A stretch of DNA of 64,000 nucleotides from JAENWD01 sp963796915 (GTDB lineage: Bacteria; Acidobacteriota; Vicinamibacteria; Vicinamibacterales; JAENWD01), in the NCBI GenBank assembly GCA_963796915.1, contig CAWCNI010000002.1, forward strand, positions 124,001-188,000, given 5' to 3'. A program made the translations under genes and the position numbers. Numbering within the stretch: position 1 is the first letter of the stretch; every line of letters starts with the position of its first letter. Below, one piece after another: positions 27,594 to 36,759 of the stretch. The notes beneath the pieces are model-generated. The model was not told the DNA's origin and searched no databases. It was given only the letters and a program-made list of their open reading frames with translations.

Positions 27594-28717
27594 CGCCACC
27601 CTCCGCGGACGAGCCGATGCGCATAGAGCGCCGGCAGCCACAGCCGCTGCGTCGTGCCGTAGGCGCGCAGCATGTATTCGACCGGCGGGAACGCGTGCTC
27701 CGAGACGAGCCGCGCCTTGTCGCGCCAGCGCGGCAGCTGCTGCAGATCCTCTTTGAGCGTATCGAGCCGGGTGACGTGCCCGATGTAGCGGGCCGCGGGC
27801 TCGGTGCGCGGGTCCACGGCTTCGAGTGCGTCGAGCACCTCGCGCGGCACGGGCGTGCCGAACCAGCGCTGCGCGGTGCGGAGGCCGTATGCGCAGACGG
27901 TGGCCAGGCCACGTTCCCGCGCGATGGCGACGGCGGGGCTGAACCCGTCGGTGCCGAGCTTGCGCGCCATCAGATCGAGGTCGAGCGTCCAGATCAGCCG
28001 CAGCTGCTCCGGATGATGGGCCGCCTGATGCAGGCAGGCGATGACCAGCATGTCGGCGAGGCAGGGAATGCGTGCGTGCGGGCCGAGCGGCTCGAGCGGC
28101 TCGGCCCTGCCCACCAGTTCGTCGTACGTGATCAGATTCGCAAACACCTGGGGGTTGGCAAGCTTCCAGTGAATGTCGAACGCATGCCAGACGCCACGCT
28201 CGTCGGTCCTGGCGCAGGCGAACTGGTGCGAGACGAGGCGGCCGGTATTCTGCGCGGCCCGTACATATCCGCGCGCGGCCAGCGCTGCCCAGGCGCGGTC
28301 GACGACTTCGACCGGCAGCAGCAGATCGGTGTCGATGCGCGGCCGCTCGTGCGGCGCCGGGTACAGGCTGTAAGCCAGCGCCGTGCCCTTCAGCACAATC
28401 GGCCGGACGCCCGCGTGGCTCAGCGAGTCGAGCACCGCGGACACCTCCTGCTGTCGCAGGACTTCGACGACCGCCGCGTCGAGCGCCGCGCGGCGCAGGT
28501 ACTCGCAGATGACCGGCGGCCATCCCGCGGCCTCGGCCCGGCCATCCGCGAGCCGGGTGTCCACGCCATGATCAGCGGCGATCAGCAGCAGGTTTCGCGC
28601 GAACGTCTCGCCGCCATCGGCCGGCCACGGCGCGGCGTCGCCACGCAGCGCGGCAGCCACCAGCTCCAGCGGCGCGCTTTCCTGGCCGATCGCGGAAGGA
28701 CCGTCGTCAGGACTCAT
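27575..28717 (-). CDS. Nucleotidyltransferase-fold protein (NTP_transf_5 / PF14907-like)
   Basis: 380 residues. The signature is RPIVLKGTALAYSLYP followed by ERPRIDTDLLLPVE, an active-site pattern with an acidic D.D pair (near residues 130-134). Next come WHAFDIHWKL and a helical C-terminal half. This matches the uncharacterised nucleotidyltransferase family seen in polysaccharide and also in some lasso-peptide loci (PsmN of pseudomycoidin). It overlaps the glycosyltransferase upstream by 11 bases and the sugar transferase downstream by 19. Its substrate is unknown; both a glycan and the nearby lasso peptide are conceivable. Confidence 0.72.
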   Translation of the reverse strand: MSPDDGPSAIGQESAPLELVAAALRGDAAPWPADGGETFARNLLLIAADHGVDTRLADGRAEAAGWPPVICEYLRRAALDAAVVEVLRQQEVSAVLDSLSHAGVRPIVLKGTALAYSLYPAPHERPRIDTDLLLPVEVVDRAWAALAARGYVRAAQNTGRLVSHQFACARTDERGVWHAFDIHWKLANPQVFANLITYDELVGRAEPLEPLGPHARIPCLADMLVIACLHQAAHHPEQLRLIWTLDLDLMARKLGTDGFSPAVAIARERGLATVCAYGLRTAQRWFGTPVPREVLDALEAVDPRTEPAARYIGHVTRLDTLKEDLQQLPRWRDKARLVSEHAFPPVEYMLRAYGTTQRLWLPALYAHRLVRGGWRWVRQR

Positions 28718-29882
28718 GGGAAGGTTTCATGCGTGCGCCGGCGCGCGACGTGCCGACGCTCAGAATCTCGCGATACACCGCGGTGGTCGCCGCCGTCATC
28801 GCGCGCACCGTGAAGTCGCGTTCGACGCGTACGCGTCCCGCGGCGCCGTAGCGGGCACCAAGGGCGGGGTCCGCGAGGAGCCGGTTCAACGCGTCGGCCA
28901 GCGCCTTCGCATCGCCGGGAGGAACCACGAGCCCGGTGTGCTCGTGCACGTTCACCCACGGCACGCCGGTTGGCAGGTCCGTGCTCACCACGGGCTTGCC
29001 GCAGGCCATCGCCTCGAGCTGCACGACGCCGAATGTCTCCTGCCGCGACACCGACGGCAGCACGAACACATCGCAGGCGCGGAGGTGGGCCACCAGCTCC
29101 GGGTCGCTCAACGGACCGAGAAATTGCAGGCGATCGCCCAGGTGCGCCGCGGCCGCGCGCGATTCGAGAGCCGGCCGCAACGGCCCGTCGCCGGCGATCA
29201 GGACGCGCCCAGTCGTGAGATTAGCGGCGGCGTCGATGAGCACGTCCACGCCCTTGTACGGCACCAGCCGCCCGACAAACAGCACGCTCGGCCCCGGCGA
29301 CTGCTGCCGGATCTCGAGGCTGCGCTGCTCGGTCACCGGCGTCGCGGCCAGCCGTGAGGCGTCGAGCCCGAACGGGATCACCACGCACTTGTCCCGGAAG
29401 TCGGCCAGCTCACGCGCGTGCTCGGCAAGCCGTGGCGAAGACACGATGATGCGCGCCGCACGGCGAAGCACACGCCTCAGGAACGGGCGATAGAGCAGGT
29501 CGTAGCGCCATTGCGGACGCACCACCTCACTGTGAAACCAGACCACCAGCGGACCGCGCGCGCCGGTAAGAAAGTCCGACACGAGCGCGATCGGGTTCGG
29601 CTCGTGAATGACAGTGACATCACGCCTGGCCGCTGCGAGCGCGAACGGGAAGCCGGGGCACACCGCGACAGATCCGACGGTTCCGAAACTGGCGACGCGT
29701 GTCACGGGCACGCCGTGCACGACCTCGTGGACTGTGGCGGCGGCGGTGTTGGCGACCAGTACCCGGCTGTCAACCGCTGTGCGTTCTCCTTCGCAGAGCA
29801 GCTGGACGATCTTCTCCATGCCGCCGGAGGCCGGCGGATACCACTTGCCGACGTGGAGCACGCTCGGCTCGAGCACCGTCAT
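28707..29882 (-). CDS. GT4 glycosyltransferase
   Basis: 391 residues with the two-domain GT-B fold. The first domain opens VLHVGKWYPPASGGMEKIVQLL, with the Gly-rich acceptor loop. The second begins VLFVGRLVPYKGVDVLIDAA and has the EX7E-type donor motif in ETFGVVQLEAMACGKPVV. It belongs to the retaining GT4 group. ATG at 29882 overlaps the preceding stop (ATGA). The donor sugar cannot be read from sequence. Confidence 0.88.
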   Translation of the reverse strand: MTVLEPSVLHVGKWYPPASGGMEKIVQLLCEGERTAVDSRVLVANTAAATVHEVVHGVPVTRVASFGTVGSVAVCPGFPFALAAARRDVTVIHEPNPIALVSDFLTGARGPLVVWFHSEVVRPQWRYDLLYRPFLRRVLRRAARIIVSSPRLAEHARELADFRDKCVVIPFGLDASRLAATPVTEQRSLEIRQQSPGPSVLFVGRLVPYKGVDVLIDAAANLTTGRVLIAGDGPLRPALESRAAAAHLGDRLQFLGPLSDPELVAHLRACDVFVLPSVSRQETFGVVQLEAMACGKPVVSTDLPTGVPWVNVHEHTGLVVPPGDAKALADALNRLLADPALGARYGAAGRVRVERDFTVRAMTAATTAVYREILSVGTSRAGARMKPSHES

Positions 29883-31066
29883 CGTGCCGCCAGTACCGCC
29901 TCGGCCCGACCGCCTTCGGCCAGCCGCGCGTAGAGCCCGGTCATCTGGCGCGCGAAACGTTCCCACGAGTACAGCGCGGCACGGGAGATGGCGGCCGTCC
30001 TCCGGCCCTCCCACGTTTCGGGCTGTCGGCTGCGCTCGTCCAGCAGCTGGTCGATCGCGGCCTGCCATCCGTGAATGTCTTCGAGCGACACCAGCGACAC
30101 CGCCGTGCCGCCAACCTCGCGGAACACCGGCAGGTCCGTCGCCAGCACCGGCGTGCCGCAGGCCATCGCCTCCACGATCGGAAGCCCAAAGCCTTCGCGC
30201 TCCGACGGCTGCAGGAGCAGGGCGGCGCGGCGATAGACGGCCGCGAGGACCCGACGTTCGAGAAACGGCAGCACCACGATCTGTTGCGCGATGCCGAGTT
30301 CGGCCGCGAGCCGCTCCTGCGCGGGCGTGAACGCACCTCCAACCCGGACCAGCCGCACGTCCTGCCGCCGGCTCGCGACCGCCTGAAACGCCCGCAGCAG
30401 GACGTCGACGCGCTTGCGCGGAATGGTGCTGCCGACGTGAAGCAACTCGGTGAGACGCGACGGGCCGAGCAGCGTCGCTGCGGCCTTGTCTGCCTCGGGG
30501 TCCGGCGCCGGCGAACAGGACGGATGAACGCCATTCAGGACGACCTCGGTCCGCTCGGACGGCACCAGCCCGGTGCCGACGAGGTCCCGACGGGTGGTCT
30601 CGCTGACACACGTCACGATGTCGGCGTGGCGCAGGCCCGTGAGCACGCGTCGGACCATGCGGTGCGGAAGGCGCGACTCGTGGAGCCCGTCGTGCACCAG
30701 GGGCCGGAACGCATCGGTGTCGTGGCAGGTCACCACGACCCGTCCCGCAGGCAGTTCATCTACCAGGTGCGCGTAGCTGTGATCGACCAGGTGGAAGACA
30801 TCGGCGGCGTCGCCGCGGGTGCGCAGCCAGCGCGGGTAGTCGTAAAAGCGATTGATGATGCGGTCGACGGTGCGCGCGCGGCCGTTGCCGCCGGCCATCC
30901 AGCGGCCGAAGCGAGGCCGGAATTCAGGCCGCAGCAGGACCGGCGTCACGGGACTACCAGGCCGCGCCAGCTCCGTCATCAGGATCTCGGCAACGAAATC
31001 CATGCTCGGCCAGCCCTCCTCCACGAGGTCGGCGACGATGCCGACCCTCAACGGCTTCGAGTTCAT
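29879..31066 (-). CDS. GT4 glycosyltransferase
   Basis: 395 residues, GT-B fold. The N-terminal part is VGIVADLVEEGWPSMDFVAEIL, and the donor domain has LLHVGSTIPRKRVDVLLRAF and EREGFGLPIVEAMACGTPVLATDLP, the complete EX7E motif. The RKR in place of the usual R..KG is close to mannosyltransferase-type GT4 proteins. It overlaps both neighbours by four bases. Acts at the cytoplasmic face on lipid-linked repeats. Confidence 0.87.
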   Translation of the reverse strand: MNSKPLRVGIVADLVEEGWPSMDFVAEILMTELARPGSPVTPVLLRPEFRPRFGRWMAGGNGRARTVDRIINRFYDYPRWLRTRGDAADVFHLVDHSYAHLVDELPAGRVVVTCHDTDAFRPLVHDGLHESRLPHRMVRRVLTGLRHADIVTCVSETTRRDLVGTGLVPSERTEVVLNGVHPSCSPAPDPEADKAAATLLGPSRLTELLHVGSTIPRKRVDVLLRAFQAVASRRQDVRLVRVGGAFTPAQERLAAELGIAQQIVVLPFLERRVLAAVYRRAALLLQPSEREGFGLPIVEAMACGTPVLATDLPVFREVGGTAVSLVSLEDIHGWQAAIDQLLDERSRQPETWEGRRTAAISRAALYSWERFARQMTGLYARLAEGGRAEAVLAAR

Positions 31067-32250
31067 CGCGTGGTCACCGACGATGTTGCTGTCAACGAGT
31101 CCTCATCCAGTGTCTCCGTCAGGAGGGCGTCGAGCCGCTCCGCCAGCACGTCGTAGTCGAACTGCCGCCGCGCGATTTCCGGTCCCACGAGGCCGCGCGC
31201 GAGCTTTGATCGGTCGGCCGCCAGCGCCCGCACCACGCCCGCCAGCCGGCCCGGATAGCTTCGATCGACGACGCCCTCGTAGTCGAGCAGCATGTCGTCT
31301 GGCAGCACACGGGCTGCCTCGCCCACCCGGGTTGCCAGCACGTACTTTCCGCAGGCGAGGTAGAGCGGCAGCTTGCCGGTCGTTCGCACTTGCCCAACCA
31401 CATCGTTGGTCTGCGTCGACAGGCAGATGTCGCACGCCGCCAGCAGCGCCGGCAACTCCGCCAGCGGCCGGCGGCCCGCAAAGACGAGGCGATCCTCGAC
31501 GCCAAGAGCGCGCGCGCGTGCGCGCAGGTGCTCGATGCCGGAGCCGTCGCCGACGAGCAGCCCGGAGACCGGCAGGTCCTTTACCAGGGCGAGCATCTCG
31601 ACCAGGTCCCAGCCATACGCGATGCCAAGCTTCTGGCTCCAGATCGACGACCCGACCAGTCCGACCACCAGTGATTCGCCCAGGCCAAGCGCATCCCGCG
31701 TGGCGGCGCCATCCATTGGCTGGAACAGCGCGCAGTCAACGCCGTCCGGAATGACAGTGGCATGGACTCCGGCCCGGGCCAGCAGTTCCTGATGGAAGGT
31801 GCCGCGCACGACGATCCGATCGGCGCTGCGCAGCGAATACCACTCGAGCGCACGCGTCGCCAGCTGCCCCGCGGGTCCACGCATGCCGCTGGACCGCGCC
31901 AGGGCGGCAATCGCGTCGCCAGTGTCGATGATCACGGCGGGACCGCGCCCACGGCCGGCGAATGTGGCGGCGACGACGCCGGCAAGCGCCATGTCGAAGA
32001 CGTACACGACACGCGGGTCCGCCTGGCGCAGGAACGACGAGAACGCGCTGACGGCCGCGACTTGCCCCGGACGTCGGTACGCGATCCGTATGCGCCAGCG
32101 GTCGGCGAGCCGGCCGGCAAATGCCCGCGCCCGATCGCCCATCGCGCTGGACTCGCCGCCGTTTACGACGAAGGCGACGGAGGGGCCACCCGACGTGCCG
32201 AGACCACGCGCTCGTAGAGCGCCATGGTCCGGTCCGCCACGCTGGTCCAT
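31063..32250 (-). CDS. GT4-like glycosyltransferase, divergent
   Basis: About 395 residues from ATG at 32250. The conserved body starts at VAFVVNGGESSAMGDRARAFAG. Donor-domain features are VGLVGSSIWSQKLGIAYGWDL, VSGLLVGDGSGIEHL and LPLYLACGKYVLATRVG. The usual EX7E glutamate pair is absent, replaced by TTGKLPLYLACG, so its donor site is unusual. The chosen start overlaps the upstream gene by 88 bases, longer than elsewhere in the operon. A later ATG at 32142 would cut into the first strand, so 32250 is kept with reservation. Confidence 0.75.
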   Translation of the reverse strand: MDQRGGPDHGALRARGLGTSGGPSVAFVVNGGESSAMGDRARAFAGRLADRWRIRIAYRRPGQVAAVSAFSSFLRQADPRVVYVFDMALAGVVAATFAGRGRGPAVIIDTGDAIAALARSSGMRGPAGQLATRALEWYSLRSADRIVVRGTFHQELLARAGVHATVIPDGVDCALFQPMDGAATRDALGLGESLVVGLVGSSIWSQKLGIAYGWDLVEMLALVKDLPVSGLLVGDGSGIEHLRARARALGVEDRLVFAGRRPLAELPALLAACDICLSTQTNDVVGQVRTTGKLPLYLACGKYVLATRVGEAARVLPDDMLLDYEGVVDRSYPGRLAGVVRALAADRSKLARGLVGPEIARRQFDYDVLAERLDALLTETLDEDSLTATSSVTTR

Positions 32251-33293
32251 GTCAGAGTCCTCATCGCGGCCGCTGCCGCGTCGCCCATCTGCCGCCGCTC
32301 GGCCGGATTTCCGGCAAGGCGTTGCATTGCTGCCGACAGCGCGCCTGCATCCGCCGGATCGGCAAGAAGGAGCCCGGTCCGTCCGTCCTCCACCAGTTCC
32401 GACGCGCCTGCCGCCGTCGTCGTGATCACCGGCAGGCCGCACGCCATCGCCTCGGTGATCACCATGCCGAACGCGTCGTACGGCGTCGGCAGCACGAACG
32501 TGTCGGCCGCGCCGTAGTACTCCTCGATGCGATCGGTCGGCGGCATCACAGTCACTCTCGCCGACAGACCGAGACGAGCAGCCAGCGCCAGCGCCTCCTC
32601 GGGATTGCCTCTGGAAACGCCGAACAAGCGGCCCGGCGCCGACGCCAACGCGGCGACGGCCTGACTGAATCCCTTTCGAAGATCCCCGACGAACAGGTGC
32701 AGCAGCTCGTCGTCTGCTACGTGAAGGCGCTGCCGTACTGCCTCGCGATATCGACCGCGGACGCCGGGATTGAACTGCGTGCTGTCCACGCCGTGCGGGA
32801 TCACGATCGGGGCCACGCGCCGGCCGTAGTCGCGCTGGATGTCGGCCGCCATGGCCGACGACACCGCGATGACCGCGACGTCGGACGATCGAAGCAGACG
32901 GCGCTCGAGCGGCACGACAGTGGCGCCGAACAGACGTTCCTTCCAGGAGAGATGCCCGCCCTCGATGTGCCGGCGTCCTTCCAGCCAGCGCAGGTTGCTG
33001 ATGTGCGACGTGACGACGTTCGCGCCGGGCGCGGACACTCCCTGCGCGTGCACGATGTCGAAACCCCTACTGACGCGCACCGACGCGGCGGCGTAGAACG
33101 ACAGAATCGTGGTCAGCGCCGTCGCGCGCACGGCCGGCACGTGATGCGTCACCGCCCCGGGCGGCGCGTCTGCGACAGTGTTCGAGAAGATGTGGACCTG
33201 GTGATGCGGCGCGAATCGGTCCGCCAGTTCGGCCACGTAGCGGCTGTGGCCGAACACGCGGTTGTAGTCGTGCAGCACAAACGCGATGCGCAC
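32163..33293 (-). CDS. GT4 glycosyltransferase
   Basis: 376 residues. N-terminal MRIAFVLHDYNRVFGHSRYVAELADRF has the typical acceptor-side Gly/His loop. The second domain has LFVGDLRKGFSQAVAALA and YDAFGMVITEAMACGLPVITTTAAGASELV, in which the first acidic position of EX7E is Asp. It follows the next upstream gene by four bases without overlap. Donor unknown. Confidence 0.87.
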   Translation of the reverse strand: MRIAFVLHDYNRVFGHSRYVAELADRFAPHHQVHIFSNTVADAPPGAVTHHVPAVRATALTTILSFYAAASVRVSRGFDIVHAQGVSAPGANVVTSHISNLRWLEGRRHIEGGHLSWKERLFGATVVPLERRLLRSSDVAVIAVSSAMAADIQRDYGRRVAPIVIPHGVDSTQFNPGVRGRYREAVRQRLHVADDELLHLFVGDLRKGFSQAVAALASAPGRLFGVSRGNPEEALALAARLGLSARVTVMPPTDRIEEYYGAADTFVLPTPYDAFGMVITEAMACGLPVITTTAAGASELVEDGRTGLLLADPADAGALSAAMQRLAGNPAERRQMGDAAAAAMRTLTWTSVADRTMALYERVVSARRVAPPSPSS

Positions 33294-33297
33294 GGCC

Positions 33298-34512
33298 TCA
33301 ATCCAGCCCGGCGGCGGCGCCTGCGCGGACGCGTTCCAGCAGCGCCAGCAGTCCCGTCACATGCGCGTCCGGCGTGAGGCGGGACGAATGTTCTCGCGCC
33401 GCTCGTCCAAGACGCTCGAGCCGGTTCTCATCGTCGAGACAGGAAACTATCGCGCGGGCCAGGCCGGCGGCGCTGGGCGGCTCTGCCGGCGCAACGGCAC
33501 CAGTGACGCCGTCCTTCAGCCACTCCCCGATCCCGCCAAGGGCGAACGCCACCGCAGGAACACCGGCGCGGGCCGCTTCGATGCCGACCAGGCCCAGCGG
33601 CTCCGGCCACGTGCTCGGGACGACCAGCAGATCGGCGCCCGCGAGCTGCGCGTCGCGATCCGCAGGAGAGGTCCAGCCCGCAAAGCGGACGCTGACGCCC
33701 GTGGTGTCGCTCGCAAGTCGACGAGCCTGCGCCTCGAGCCGACCTCGCTCACTGCCGTCGCCGAGCACCGTCAGTGCGACCTCGCGCCCAAGCGACGCCT
33801 GGACCAGAGGCAGCGCGTCCAGCAGGAGATGCATGCCCTTGATGGGCTCGAGTCGCGCAATCGCGATCAGGCGTCGAGGCGCGCCCGCGCCACCGGCCTC
33901 CCACCGGCGCACCGGCACATCGCGCAGCGGCGGTCCGAACGGCAGGTTCCTGACGCGCGCCGGGTCGAGCCCGTGGCGCAGGTATTCCTCACGCATGAAT
34001 GCCGACAGCGTGACCACGGCGTGCGCGGCGCGGATGTGGCGGAGGCGATCGCGCTCACGCCCGTAGAGCCGCGCCATGGTGACCGGGTTGAGCCCGCCGC
34101 AGCGATGCGGGAAGTAGTGCAGCAGGCAGGCGGCGCCGAACACGCGGTGACAGGGCCTCGGGACGGGCGCGGCCCACGACTTGGTGCCGCTGATGCACGT
34201 GCCGTAAAAGTTGTGGGCGACAAAGACCGACGGCGCGCTGGCGAGCAATCGCGCTTCGAGGGCGACGTCGTTCAGGCCGTTGACGACGACAGCGTCTGGC
34301 TTCCACGCGCGCGCCTCGTCGTCGCCTGACGCGATGAGCGTCGAACGGGCACCAGGAGGCAGGTCGATCGGCGCCACGGCGCCCGGCACGTCGGTCTCGG
34401 CCCAGAGTGCGACTTCATGTCCTCTGGCGGCGAGCGACGCAAGCACCTGTTCGACATACGTCTCGACGCCGCCTGCGCGGCGCCGGCTCGCGGTGGCCAG
34501 CGCGATGCGCAT
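33298..34512 (-). CDS. GT4 glycosyltransferase
   Basis: 404 residues. It starts MRIALATASRRRAGGVETYVEQVL and contains LIAIARLEPIKGMHLLLDALP, VRFAGWTSPADRDAQLAGADLLVVPS and EPLGLVGIEAARAGVPAVAF (EX7E). The ATG at 34512 shares one base with the previous stop (TGATG); a GTG three bases earlier is equally possible. The middle holds several Cys and His residues (GTCISGTKSW, CHRVFGAACLLHYFPHRCGG) of unknown meaning, seen in some GT4 relatives. Confidence 0.87.
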   Translation of the reverse strand: MRIALATASRRRAGGVETYVEQVLASLAARGHEVALWAETDVPGAVAPIDLPPGARSTLIASGDDEARAWKPDAVVVNGLNDVALEARLLASAPSVFVAHNFYGTCISGTKSWAAPVPRPCHRVFGAACLLHYFPHRCGGLNPVTMARLYGRERDRLRHIRAAHAVVTLSAFMREEYLRHGLDPARVRNLPFGPPLRDVPVRRWEAGGAGAPRRLIAIARLEPIKGMHLLLDALPLVQASLGREVALTVLGDGSERGRLEAQARRLASDTTGVSVRFAGWTSPADRDAQLAGADLLVVPSTWPEPLGLVGIEAARAGVPAVAFALGGIGEWLKDGVTGAVAPAEPPSAAGLARAIVSCLDDENRLERLGRAAREHSSRLTPDAHVTGLLALLERVRAGAAAGLD

Positions 34513-35661
34513 CACGCGGGGCGGCAGGTGTCAGTCATCAAGGCGTGAACCGCGTGTGCGACATCAAACTGCTCACGATAGAGCTGTCGTCCGGACTGGC
34601 CGAGCGCCACCCGGGCGGTCTTGTCAGCAACCAGGGACAGCGCGGCCAGCCCAAGCGCCGACATGTCGTCTGACGCCACCAGCCGGACGCCGCCGGACTG
34701 ACGCCACAGCGGCTCTGTCAGCGGCCCGTCTGTCGTCACAACCGCAACGCCATGCGCCAGGGCCGCCATGAGCGAGCCGCGGCGTGTCGTGGCGCCGTCC
34801 GGATACGGCTGCACAAGGACGTCGCAGGCCTGGAGCGCGATGGACAACGGCACGGGAGCCAGGCCGCCGGTGGCGTGGATCCGGTCCGCGAGGTGTGGCG
34901 CCAGCTCCACCAACTCGGCCCGCGACCGCTCGCTGTTGCGTCCGATGAGCACGACGGCGATCGACGGGTTCTCGCCGGCCAGCGTCGGCAGCACTGCGGC
35001 CAGATCGCGGCGTTCCCGCGATCCGTAGGTCCCGAAGTGCCCGACGACCACGCGGTCCCTGCCGGCGACGCTCTGTACGGAAGGTGTCGACGGCCGCTCG
35101 ATCGTCGATGACCGGCACGTTGCTCGGGACCGGCAGCCAGCAGATCTCGACGGGGCGTCCGAACGTGTAGGGCTTGAGACGATCCGCCCACGCGGTGGTC
35201 GAGATCCAGACGCGCCGCGCCGCCCGCAGCAACAGCGCCGTCATGACACGGTGCACTGCCGACACCGGCCCCTGTCGCCAGGAGCACTCCCGGAACGGGA
35301 GATACGTCTCGTGCATCATGATGTCGACGCGCTCGCCCTTCCTCGCCCGCGCGAGCAGCCACCTGCAGAACCCGACGTTCATCGACCTGCGGCCAAAGGC
35401 CTGCGGTACCCACTGGACCAGCAGCCGCCGCGGCGTTGGCGCTGCGTCCAGCTCGCGGTCCATCCGCCGCCGATCCTCGGATGTCCACTGGCCAGCGAGC
35501 CGATGGACACGCACCGGCGTGGCCGCGTCGTCTCCTGGTCCGGGGCACCAGACGTCCACCTCGGCGCCGGACTCGGCGAGGCCGTGGGCCAGCAGCGCCG
35601 TGTAGTCGCTGACGCCTCCCGGCTGCGGCGGATATTCGCCTGTCAGGAGATGCCAGTGCAC
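34512..35661 (-). CDS. GT4-like glycosyltransferase, interrupted by an apparent one-base deletion
   Basis: The N-terminal half from GTG at 35661 reads VHWHLLTGEYPPQPGGVSDYTALLAHGLAESGAEVDVWCPG, then RLLVQWVPQAFGRRSMN, and loses homology after IDDRAAVDT. The donor domain SVAGRDRVVVGHFGTYGSRERRDLAAVLP, VLIGRNSERSRAELV and CDVLVQPYPDGATTRRGSLMAALAHG continues in a different minus-strand frame to 34512. A single missing base near 35075-35090 explains the break. Joined, the protein is about 382 residues, normal for GT4. It overlaps the upstream gene by 19 bases. Confidence 0.8.
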
Positions 35662-36749
35662 TGGGAGTAGTACGCGAGACAGCTGTTGACGACGCCCGGC
35701 CACGTGAAGCGAGCGAGCACGCGCTCACGACCGGCGCGACCCATCTGCCGGCCTTCCTCTGGATGCTCCAGAAACCAGCGGATGGCGGCGCCGAGCGCCG
35801 GCGCGTAACGCGGCGCGACAAGCCGGCCGGTCACGCCGTCCTCGACCACCTCCGGAAGACTCGCGACGGAGGTGGCGATGACTGGCGTGCCGCAGGCCAT
35901 GCTCTCGAGCAGCGTCTGGCCAAGCAGCTCCGGCACGCGTGTCGTTCCTCCGTAGCAATCGTCGTAGACGCTCGGCAGCACCGTGCATCTTGCCCGTCGA
36001 TACGCGTCGACCACTTCATCGTCCGTGCAGTCATGACGGAAGACCACGTTCTTCCCGCTGGCGATCCGGTGGAGGTCGGCCAGGTATCGCGCGTCCGGCG
36101 CCGGGCCAATCACCATCGTCAAGAGGTCTTGCGGCACCGCGTCGAGCAGCACGTCCACCCCCTTGTGCGGCAGGAGGCGCCCGACGAACAGGCAGTCGAT
36201 CGCGGCGCCCACTGACGGCCCCGGCGAAAACCGCGCCGTGTCCACCCCGCCGTAGATGACGTGCGCGGTTTCCAGCCCGTCGTGGCCGAAGACGTGACGC
36301 GAGTACTCGCTGATATGAAGGTGGCCGTCGAAAAGGCGATCGGTGGAGACGTACGCGGACACGTCCCATCCGCCGCCGCCGAGATCCGTGCAGAACACGC
36401 AACGGCCGCGGACGCGAGCGGCCACCGCCGCCGCTGTTGTCGCGAGGATGTGCTGCTGGTGACAGTGCAGGACATCGCAGTCGCCCGCCGCTCCGAGCAG
36501 CGACCAGGAGAACGGATTGGAGGCCTGGCCGCGCACGGCATGCGCCGGCCCGAGTACCCGTATCGAGAGCGCGCCCGCCTGTTCCTCCCTGGCGGCGGGA
36601 CCGAACGTCACGAGCCGCGTGGGCACGAGGTCCGCCATGTGACGAGCCAGTTCCAGCACGTAGCGCTCGGCGCCGCCGACGACGCCCGCTGCCCCGAACA
36701 AGGCGGGGACCAGGTGTGTGACTCGCGGACTCGTCCTGACGGGCGCCAT
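35643..36749 (-). CDS. GT4 glycosyltransferase
   Basis: 368 residues. N-terminal VTHLVPALFGAAGVVGGAERYVLELARHMAD; donor domain LFVGRLLPHKGVDVLLDAVP, then RYLADLHRIASGKNVVFRHDCTDDEVVDAYRRA. The motif PELLGQTLLESMACGTPVIATSVASLPEVV carries EX7E. The start is ATG at 36749; a TTG immediately upstream also fits. A ten-base gap separates it from the flippase gene. Confidence 0.88.
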   Translation of the reverse strand: MAPVRTSPRVTHLVPALFGAAGVVGGAERYVLELARHMADLVPTRLVTFGPAAREEQAGALSIRVLGPAHAVRGQASNPFSWSLLGAAGDCDVLHCHQQHILATTAAAVAARVRGRCVFCTDLGGGGWDVSAYVSTDRLFDGHLHISEYSRHVFGHDGLETAHVIYGGVDTARFSPGPSVGAAIDCLFVGRLLPHKGVDVLLDAVPQDLLTMVIGPAPDARYLADLHRIASGKNVVFRHDCTDDEVVDAYRRARCTVLPSVYDDCYGGTTRVPELLGQTLLESMACGTPVIATSVASLPEVVEDGVTGRLVAPRYAPALGAAIRWFLEHPEEGRQMGRAGRERVLARFTWPGVVNSCLAYYSQCTGIS

Positions 36750-36759
36750 CAACGGCCGA

